Positions 1 to 4,743 of a stretch of DNA of 16,449 nucleotides are shown piece by piece. The notes beneath the pieces are model-generated. The model made no database searches and was not told where the DNA came from. It worked only from the letters and a program-made list of their open reading frames with translations. Each line of letters opens with the position of its first letter. The stretch's first letter is position 1. Source of the DNA: SFEL01 sp964392455 (GTDB lineage Bacteria > Bacillota > Clostridia > Christensenellales > CAG-138); assembly GCA_964392455.1 (NCBI GenBank), contig CAYMPG010000033.1, forward strand, positions 1 through 16,449, written 5' to 3'. The translations under genes were made by a program, and so were the position numbers.

Positions 1-26
1 TTGCCGAGTAAACCACTTTTATTCAT
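1..26 (-). CDS. 5' start of a gene running off the left edge (possibly an AbgT-type transporter)
   Basis: Only the first codons are visible: ATG at 26-24 on the minus strand, reading MNKSGLLG before the window ends. An AGGGAG ribosome binding site lies at 35-40, eight bases before the ATG, so the start is convincing although the product is not identifiable. It begins 58 bases after the stop of the AbgB-like hydrolase, on the same strand, with no terminator-like hairpin in between, so the two are probably cotranscribed. In many bacteria abgB-like hydrolase genes sit next to an AbgT-family p-aminobenzoyl-glutamate transporter or a second hydrolase subunit. Either is possible here, by inference from context only. 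Confidence 0.45.
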
Positions 27-83
27 TTTTATTTCTCCCTTAAATCTTTAGGATTTCTTGTTTTTTAACATCGCTCTGCTTAT

Positions 84-1451
84 TTACTTCGCCTTCACGA
101 GGTTATATTCGGAGAAGTCCGGCACAGGTGTCCGCTCTATCACTTCCACTTCCTTGCAGCTCTCCTGGAACTTGAGATATTCCTCCACCGTAAGCAACGG
201 CTTATTCTTTTCAATTACATCCTTTGCCTTTGCGGCATTATCCTTAAGGAGCTTATAGGCCATCAGTGCAAACATCTTTGCAGTGTTTATGTAATACATC
301 TGCTTGTCCGCCACGCGATAATCTATAGAGTGTCCATCGCCCTCAGAGCCGTTCGTATAGAGCTGATATACAGGCATAATGCAGGAAACGTCGCCAAAGT
401 CGCAGGTGCCGCCATTTTCTTCCGGGGGCCAGTGCTTTACGGGAATGCTGGGGTCAATCAGCCCAAATACTTCATCGGCAATGGTATCGTCATCCAGCGG
501 TATTACAGGCAGATAGCCCGGCGTAGTGATAATCTCGGCGCCGCAGCCCGTGGCTATGGCAGCAGCCTTCAGCGCACGGTGTACCCTGTAGGCGCAGTCC
601 TTCATATCCTCCAGCGTCTTGCCTCGATTGGTAAACTCCATGCGGATATCATCGGCAAAGATGTTGGATGCGCTGGGAACATTGGTCATTCTTCCATGAA
701 TACGCATCCACTGTCCTTCCTTAAGGAATTCACGCTGTGCATCGATGTTGTGGAAGGCAATGGAAGCGGCAGACTGTGCATCTGCAAAGGCCCTGGCATC
801 TTCGCTGGCGGTATGCCCAGCCTTGCCTATGTAGCGCACATCCTTCTGTATAAAGCCGCTGGAAGTGGAATTGCCGCTTGCAAACTGGCCGGGCATTATA
901 TGGTGACCTACAACTATGGAAAGGTCATCCATTTCACGCAGATAAATCAGCTCCTGCTTGCCGCTGCCAAAGTGCAGCTTTCCGGTTTCCAGCAGTTTTT
1001 CACGTACCTCTCCTGCGGCCGATGCCTCCTCGCAGGGAACGCCGAAGAAGGTCACATTGCCGCCCAGAGCTTTACGTACCTCCGGGTCAGATAAAGCCAT
1101 CGCTGCGCCCATAACGCCTGTGATCTGTGCATTGTGGCCGCAGGCATGGGCAGCGCCGGTCTCGCTCCATGCATCCGGATGGTTTGGCATGGGCAGCGCA
1201 TCCAGCTCGCCCATCAGGCAAACGTTTACTTCGCCCTCCTCATGGGGCTTCAGATAGGATTTTACGCCTGTTATGGCAAGGCCGGTCCTTGGCTCCATGC
1301 CAAACTCGCGCATCTTGTCGGCAAATTTCTCTGCCGTGCGGAACTCCTGAAATCCCACCTCTGCGTGATACCAGATGTCCTCGCCAAAGGCTATTATTTC
1401 ATCCGCCCTTTCATCGATGATCTCAAGGATTCTTTTTTCGATAGCATCCAT
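84..1451 (-). CDS. AbgB-like M20 family amidohydrolase (aminobenzoyl-glutamate utilisation type)
   Basis: A 455-aa cytoplasmic zinc aminoacylase/carboxypeptidase of the M20 superfamily. The metal-site motifs are all present: GELDALP (residues 81-87), HACGHN (102-107), the catalytic Glu pair EE (141-142), VGHH (181-184) and a late His in GHSIDYR near the C-terminus. The GKAGHTAS motif of the inserted dimerisation domain is at 209-216. CGHN instead of the common CGHD, together with GELDALP, resembles AbgB (p-aminobenzoyl-glutamate hydrolase subunit B) rather than hippurate hydrolases, so the substrate is probably an amide-linked amino acid or dipeptide such as a folate breakdown product. No signal peptide is visible. 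The ATG at 1451 is served by AGGAGG at 1465-1470, an unusually long 13-base spacing; no better in-frame start is seen. It heads a transcript from the promoter at 1611-1639. The family is sure; the exact substrate is not. Confidence 0.85.
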   Translation of the reverse strand: MDAIEKRILEIIDERADEIIAFGEDIWYHAEVGFQEFRTAEKFADKMREFGMEPRTGLAITGVKSYLKPHEEGEVNVCLMGELDALPMPNHPDAWSETGAAHACGHNAQITGVMGAAMALSDPEVRKALGGNVTFFGVPCEEASAAGEVREKLLETGKLHFGSGKQELIYLREMDDLSIVVGHHIMPGQFASGNSTSSGFIQKDVRYIGKAGHTASEDARAFADAQSAASIAFHNIDAQREFLKEGQWMRIHGRMTNVPSASNIFADDIRMEFTNRGKTLEDMKDCAYRVHRALKAAAIATGCGAEIITTPGYLPVIPLDDDTIADEVFGLIDPSIPVKHWPPEENGGTCDFGDVSCIMPVYQLYTNGSEGDGHSIDYRVADKQMYYINTAKMFALMAYKLLKDNAAKAKDVIEKNKPLLTVEEYLKFQESCKEVEVIERTPVPDFSEYNLVKAK

Positions 1452-1579
1452 GATTTATCATCATCCTCCTTTTTATTTTTTGCTGCAGCTTGTGCAGTTA
1501 GCACCGAATAAACAAAATGTGCGTCCTCTAATATGACTTGGTGTGCATTAGCTTTGGGCCATGCTTCTCATATGCATTG

Positions 1580-1629
1580 TGTATGATGTACGATGCATCA
1601 TGTTTCATACATTATAATAGTGTATGAAA
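1580..1629. promoter_or_regulatory. Operator-like inverted repeats (three TGTATGA half-sites) at the AbgB-like promoter
   Basis: The plus strand carries TTTCATACA (1603-1611), nine bases, then TGTATGAAA (1621-1629): a perfect 9+9 palindrome that covers the promoter -10 box and part of the spacer. A third half-site TGTATGA lies at 1580-1586, in inverted orientation to the middle one. A protein bound here would block RNA polymerase, so a repressor sensing the hydrolase substrate is the simplest reading. The regulator itself is not in the window. Confidence 0.6.
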
Positions 1630-1639
1630 ATTCAGTCAA
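1611..1639 (-). promoter_or_regulatory. Sigma-A promoter of the AbgB-like gene
   Basis: Read on the minus strand, a TTGACT -35 box (1634-1639) is followed after exactly 17 bases by a perfect TATAAT -10 box (1611-1616). The expected transcription start is near 1604, giving an approximately 150-base leader before the ATG at 1451. No recognisable riboswitch fold was found in that leader. The promoter is near consensus, so control is probably by a repressor acting at the overlapping inverted repeats. Confidence 0.8.
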
Positions 1640-1860
1640 GAACATATTGAATTAAACTATCATCGATATATAATCTACTTTTTCAATCTTAACAGGTTCA
1701 ATTCGGCATCAGGCCTATATGCCATTCTGCCCCAATTACATTCGGTTTCTTCCTTTTAAACGCCAAAAGCCCCAGATACTCTCTGGGGCTTTCATTGGCC
1801 TCGTTTAAAATGCATATTCAGAAAAAATCCTTTTCCCTCAGCGTGCCTGCTGCACAGTAC
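1640..1860. other. Intergenic stretch with a terminator and no supported gene
   Basis: Between the AbgB promoter and the first CRISPR-like repeat, 1640-1765 is AT-rich with no credible start codon plus ribosome binding site. A strong hairpin follows at 1766-1792. From 1808 a short plus-strand reading frame begins at ATG and runs into the repeat at 1861, but it has no ribosome binding site and no recognisable product. Confidence 0.5.
1766..1792. terminator. Hairpin terminator, possibly bidirectional
   Basis: AAAGCCCCAGA (1766-1776), loop TACTC, then TCTGGGGCTTT (1782-1792): a perfect 11-bp stem with A/T-rich flanks on both sides. It separates the AbgB promoter region from the decayed CRISPR/phage DNA and would stop minus-strand read-through into the operator. 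The U-tract is short on either strand, so strength and direction are uncertain. Confidence 0.6.
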
Positions 1861-1887
1861 GAATCACCCCCGCCATGCGGGGAAAGC
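1861..1887 (-). CRISPR. Degenerate type I-E-like CRISPR repeat (copy 1)
   Basis: The plus strand reads GAATCACCCCCGC, then CAT, then GCGGGGAAAG. On the minus strand this is the TTTCCCCGC...GCGGGGGTGATYC pattern typical of type I-E repeats. Compared with the copy at 2443-2470 it lacks one loop base and has an A-for-G change near its edge, as expected for a decayed terminal repeat. No repeat is found about 61 bp away on either side, so there is no working array at this point. Confidence 0.6.
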
Positions 1888-2102
1888 CGACGCTGCACAG
1901 TCCAGGGCCGCAGCCTATCACACGGCAAAGTATGTCACCAACTTGCAGAACGCCGTAGAAGCCCCTGTAAGCGTTTCTGACGTGGACATGAACACGAATA
2001 CCAATGAGGGCGCAAACACGGCTGAAAACTTTATCAATAAAGCCCACGGCGATATTGCAGCGGCAACTGAAGCAGATTATAATAAATTAAGAGGTGATAT
2101 AA

Positions 2103-2249
2103 ATGGAGCAGCAGAAGCAGCAAAATTTGAAGCCGGAGGAAATGCCGGAGTATCAGGACAGGCTGTCGCAGAATCTGATTCGAAATTGCCGCAAGGGATT
2201 TCCAAATTGGACGGACGAACGGATTATAGAGGGATTGGAAGCCCTGTAA
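2103..2249 (+). CDS. Small hypothetical protein (48 aa) in the phage-like remnant
   Basis: The ATG at 2103 follows a good ribosome binding site, GAGGTG at 2091-2096, six bases upstream. The 48-residue product starts MEQQKQQNLKPEEMPEYQDR and ends in EGLEAL; it is charged and Gln/Glu-rich, with no membrane segment or signal peptide. The well-spaced binding site is the main reason to call it. A GC-rich hairpin followed by a T-run (2291-2320) lies 41 bases after its stop and could be its terminator. I do not recognise the family. It overlaps, in another frame, the longer reading frame that spans the whole remnant; the two cannot be resolved by eye. Confidence 0.4.
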   Translation: MEQQKQQNLKPEEMPEYQDRLSQNLIRNCRKGFPNWTDERIIEGLEAL

Positions 2250-2290
2250 AGGACATTATCCGACAGCAGGGCGCAACACCTATCGAATTA

Positions 2291-2319
2291 AGGACGGCAA
2301 CTGACCCGTCCTCTTTTTA
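2291..2319 (+). terminator. Terminator-like hairpin in the phage-like remnant
   Basis: AGGACGG (2291-2297), an eight-base loop, CCGTCCT (2306-2312), then CTTTTTA. The 7-bp GC-rich stem plus T-run fits a plus-strand intrinsic terminator. It lies inside the longer open frame, which argues that this frame is not translated as one gene. Confidence 0.4.
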
Positions 2320-2442
2320 TACCGCAATATCGGAAGCAAAACAGAACAATCCTCACGGCGCATTTGCTTTGAAGCAGGGCCGGACTCTGCCGCTAATACG
2401 CTAAAAACATTCGCCTATGGCATTTCATATTCGATATCCGTA

Positions 2443-2470
2443 GGATCACCCCCGCATGTGCGGGGAAAGA
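2443..2470 (-). CRISPR. Type I-E-like CRISPR repeat (copy 2), isolated
   Basis: The plus strand reads GGATCACCCCCGC, ATGT, GCGGGGAAAGA, 28 bases. On the minus strand it matches the common clostridial/actinobacterial I-E pattern with a short palindrome CCCCGCacatGCGGGG and a GTGATCC end. It lies 66 bases from the remnant cse2 gene, the cas gene expected only in type I-E loci. No second repeat follows at spacer distance; the nearest is the degenerate copy 555 bases away. Confidence 0.7.
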
Positions 2471-2536
2471 TACAATCTGCATCACACCCACGGCAAGGCG
2501 GCTGCACATCCGGGCGTATTATTCCGGGAGGTTGAG

Positions 2537-2932
2537 TCACGGGGGCCTCCTTATGGCTTTACCACTGTAAGCAGGCCCATTCCGTAGGCCTTGCCACGGC
2601 CCATTCATGCACTCGCTGCGTATATCCCTGCCCTGCTGATGCAGCACATACAGCGTCAACGCCGTATATACTGCCCATTCCACGCCTGCGGGCTCATTCC
2701 ACTTTCCCTCCATTTCCTCCGGCACATCCGCAAATAACATTCCCCAAAGCTCGGGAATATCTCCCGGCCGCTTGCCTATGCCCTGCCGCATTCTGGCAAG
2801 CTCTGCCCTGCCCGGGTATCGGCGCTCATCGCCTGTATCCTTCAGCCTTATCAGCGGAAAATACTCATCCTTGCTGGCTATCCGGTCTGCCATTATCAGC
2901 AGGCCGCTCAAAGCTTGCCTGTTATGCAGCAT
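2537..2932 (-). pseudogene. casB: cse2/casB remnant (type I-E Cascade small subunit), frameshifted and truncated
   Basis: The open frame encodes 131 residues. The section from GRAELARMRQGIGKRPG through ELWGMLFADVPEE to WAVYTALTLYVLHQQGRD matches the conserved N-terminal half of Cse2 proteins, which bind the Cascade backbone. Just after this, near the C-run at 2598-2602, the frame departs. Removing one base restores a Cse2-like continuation (MNGRGKAYGMGLLTVVKP) that itself stops at 2551. The protein therefore lacks the second half of the usual 160-200 residues. The first 40 residues do not look like Cse2, and only a poor ribosome binding site precedes the ATG. cas3, cse1, cas7, cas5, cas6e, cas1 and cas2 are all absent from the window. 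With the neighbouring repeat it marks a deleted I-E locus. The family call is by recognition of motifs, not by alignment. Confidence 0.65.
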
Positions 2933-2950
2933 CCTATCGGAAGAAAGCCA

Positions 2951-2988
2951 AATAAAAATACGCTCCCTTGCATGGCTGCAAAGGAGCG
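2951..2988 (-). terminator. Intrinsic terminator of the MalY/PatB-like gene
   Basis: On the minus strand a 12-bp stem (2961-2972 with 2977-2988, one G-U pair, four-base loop) is followed by TATTTTTATT (2951-2960). It lies 20 bases beyond the stop codon of the lyase gene. Confidence 0.85.
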
Positions 2989-3008
2989 CCGTATACAGAT
3001 TATTTCTA

Positions 3009-4205
3009 TTAAAGATTTCGCTTCAGGTATGCCTTATGAAGCCCATCCAGCCCTTCCCTGAGCATGGCTCTGGGGCAGCCAATATTGAGCCGCATATATC
3101 CCTCAGAATCCCCGCCAAACCAGGTGCCGATATCGCAGGCCATTCCGCCTTCCTTCAGGATAAAATCCTCCATCTCCCGCTGCGTCATTCCAAGGCCCCG
3201 GCAATCCAGCCACAATAGATATGTGGCCTCAGGCCTCTGGCACTTTATCTTTGGCATATGCTGCTTAAGGTAGTCATCTAAGAACAGATAATTATCCCAA
3301 AGGTATGCCTTGAGCTGCTCAAGGTATTCTTCACATTCTCCATCCCCATAGGCCGCCTTAAAGGCCGTTATTGCAAACACATTGGGCTCACAGGCCTGCC
3401 TGCTCATCTGCTCTTTAAACTTATCCCGCAGGGCGTCATTCTTTATGATTATGGCCGATGCCTGCAGCCCTGCAATATTAAATGTCTTTGATGGGGCAAT
3501 GGCAGTTATGCAGATATCCCCAATGGCATCGCTGATGGAAGCCACCGGCGTATGGCTGCTGCCCGGATACAGTATATCCGAATGTATCTCATCGCTCATC
3601 AGCACCACATTGTGCCTGAGGCATATTTCCCCCACCCTTTCAAGCTCTGCCCCTGTAAATGCCCTTGACAGGGGATTATGGGGATTGCACAGCAGCAGCA
3701 GCCGGTTTTCCGGCCTTGCCGTAAGGGCTTCCAGCTCATCAAAGTTTATAGTCCAGTGGCCATCCCTGTATATAAGGTTGTTTTCGGCCACCTTTCTCCC
3801 GTTATTCGTTATGGCATTGCGGAAGGGATAGTAAACAGGTGGCTGTATGATAACGCCCTCCCCCACCTCAGTATACGCCCTGACCGCCCCATTCAGCGCA
3901 GGCACAATGCCATTTGAATAAACTGCCCAGTGGGGCTCTATGCCCTTCCAGCCATTGCGTCTTTCCTCCCAGGAGGATACCAGCCTGCCAAATTCATCGC
4001 CAAACATGCTGTATCCATATATGGGATGCTCTGCCCTTTTGCGTATTGCCTCCACTATGGGCCTGGGGCACTCAAAATCCATATCCGCTATCCAAAAAGG
4101 CAGCGCCTGAGGGTTGTCCGGGTATTTTTCCTTCATTCCGTCCCACTTGCAGCAGGCCGTGTTCCTTCTGTCATGGATGCTGTCGAAATCGTATACCGTT
4201 TTCAT
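3009..4205 (-). CDS. MalY/PatB family PLP-dependent cystathionine beta-lyase / C-S lyase
   Basis: A 398-aa fold-type I aminotransferase-like enzyme. Key sites: PFWIADMDF (36-44) near the N-terminus, typical of MalY/PatB; NPHNP (174-178); SDEIH (204-208) with the Asp that holds the PLP pyridine nitrogen; the Schiff-base Lys240 in APSKTFNIAG; and an Arg in MRLNIGCPR near the C-terminus for the substrate carboxylate. The family cleaves C-S bonds of cystathionine, cysteine and related amino acids to give pyruvate, ammonia and a thiol, and serves in methionine synthesis or sulfide release. The length is normal. The ATG at 4205 is preceded by GGAG seven bases away. It is monocistronic, bounded by the tRNA terminator upstream and its own terminator downstream. 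The 110-base leader shows no obvious S-box or T-box. The exact substrate cannot be read from sequence. Confidence 0.9.
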   Translation of the reverse strand: MKTVYDFDSIHDRRNTACCKWDGMKEKYPDNPQALPFWIADMDFECPRPIVEAIRKRAEHPIYGYSMFGDEFGRLVSSWEERRNGWKGIEPHWAVYSNGIVPALNGAVRAYTEVGEGVIIQPPVYYPFRNAITNNGRKVAENNLIYRDGHWTINFDELEALTARPENRLLLLCNPHNPLSRAFTGAELERVGEICLRHNVVLMSDEIHSDILYPGSSHTPVASISDAIGDICITAIAPSKTFNIAGLQASAIIIKNDALRDKFKEQMSRQACEPNVFAITAFKAAYGDGECEEYLEQLKAYLWDNYLFLDDYLKQHMPKIKCQRPEATYLLWLDCRGLGMTQREMEDFILKEGGMACDIGTWFGGDSEGYMRLNIGCPRAMLREGLDGLHKAYLKRNL

Positions 4206-4316
4206 ATCCTGTCTCCATTCAGTTATTTTGCCCTTTGGTGAACCGCATTTTTATTCAATTTATCATGTTTTTGTGCCGATTACAACTTATCCGTAAAATC
4301 ATGTTTTTTTGCAGCA

Positions 4317-4344
4317 AAAAACCCAGACAAAAGTCTGGGTTTTT
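4317..4344 (-). terminator. Terminator of the tRNA-Met pair
   Basis: AAAAACCCAGAC (4317-4328), loop AAAA, GTCTGGGTTTTT (4333-4344): a perfect 12-bp stem with T-runs on both sides. It starts four bases beyond the 3' end of the elongator tRNA on the minus strand. Confidence 0.85.
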
Positions 4345-4347
4345 ATT

Positions 4348-4424
4348 TGGTAGCGGCGATCCGACTTGAACGGATGACACTCCGGGTATGAACCGAATGC
4401 TCTAGCCAACTGAGCTACGCCGCC
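4348..4424 (-). tRNA. tRNA-Met (CAT), elongator
   Basis: Read on the minus strand it folds as a 77-nt cloverleaf with encoded CCA: acceptor GGCGGCG/CGCCGCT (one G-U at 1-72), D-stem GCTC/GAGC, anticodon stem TTCGG/CCGGA with loop TTCATAC (anticodon CAT), T-stem ATCCG/CGGAT with loop TTCAAGT. The paired 1-72 end distinguishes it from the initiator next door. A CAT anticodon could also mean the lysidine-modified tRNA-Ile for AUA, but the overall sequence resembles clostridial elongator tRNA-Met. Confidence 0.9.
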
Positions 4425-4429
4425 ACGAT

Positions 4430-4505
<76 letters not shown>

Positions 4506-4522
4506 CCGTCAACGCAAGGCTT

Positions 4523-4551
4523 ATGATATCATATGATTTGGCCCCTGTCAA
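4523..4551 (-). promoter_or_regulatory. Promoter of the tRNA-Met operon
   Basis: Minus strand: perfect TTGACA (4546-4551), 17-base spacer, TATCAT (4523-4528). The start site should be near 4516, about ten bases before the initiator tRNA. Its strength fits a stable RNA operon. Confidence 0.85.
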
Positions 4552-4661
4552 GCGTTTTCCGGCTTTTTATTTTTCTTTTTTATTCTATGCCTGCCGTTCA
4601 GCACGGGCAGCACGCCTGCTGCCGGCTGCATTGCGGCATTCTCCGAGCCTATATCCCACAT
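4548..4661 (-). CDS. Possible 37-aa small ORF upstream of the tRNA promoter
   Basis: The ATG at 4661 has AAGGA eight bases upstream and reads MWDIGSENAAMQPAAG, then a Lys-rich tail KKKNKKPENA. Its TGA stop is part of the TTGACA box of the tRNA promoter. The region is GC-rich like coding DNA, but the peptide has no family I recognise and no clear promoter. It fills the otherwise gene-free gap between clpB and the tRNAs. It may be a chance ORF. Confidence 0.2.
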   Translation of the reverse strand: MWDIGSENAAMQPAAGVLPVLNGRHRIKKKNKKPENA

Positions 4662-4707
4662 TATAGTCATCCTTTTTTAAAAAGGCAATAAGTATAGTAA
4701 ATGAAAA

Positions 4708-4731
4708 ACGCCCCGGCATTATCCGGGGCGT
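4708..4731 (-). terminator. Intrinsic terminator of clpB
   Basis: ACGCCCCGG (4708-4716), loop CATTAT, CCGGGGCGT (4723-4731). On the minus strand the stem is followed by TTTTTCATTT. It lies 12 bases after the clpB stop. Confidence 0.85.
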
Positions 4732-4743
4732 ATTCATGTATTT

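Larger units (their letters stand above)
1888..2442 (+). pseudogene. Phage-like coding remnant between the two CRISPR-like repeats
   Basis: One plus-strand frame is open from the first repeat to 2404 and ends with a TAA. It contains a hydrophilic Ala/Asn/Asp-rich section, then residues such as ELRTATDPSSFYTAISEAKQ followed by NNPHGAF. I associate this type of sequence with C-terminal regions of phage head/minor structural proteins, from memory and without a search. Similarity seems to stop after HGAF, and the frame then ends 12 codons later. There is no ribosome binding site at the TTG near 1943. Another frame inside it holds a better-supported 48-aa ORF. I interpret the stretch as broken, transferred DNA rather than one intact gene; the assignment is weak. 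Confidence 0.35.

Noticed and set aside
1452..1604. Possible riboswitch in the AbgB-like leader
   Set aside because: Only short weak hairpins (for example GTGC/GCAC) are visible and no known aptamer motif was recognised.
1795..1980. Plus-strand 61-codon ORF through the first CRISPR-like repeat
   Set aside because: No ribosome binding site, and part of it is the translation of the repeat itself.
1838..2047. Minus-strand 69-codon ORF as a cas gene fragment
   Set aside because: The translation shows no Cas motif and lies opposite the better plus-strand phage-like frame.
4206..4316. Possible S-box or T-box leader before the C-S lyase gene
   Set aside because: The leader is only about 110 bases and shows no T-box sequence, no specifier hairpin and no terminator; a methionine-type riboswitch is not supported.
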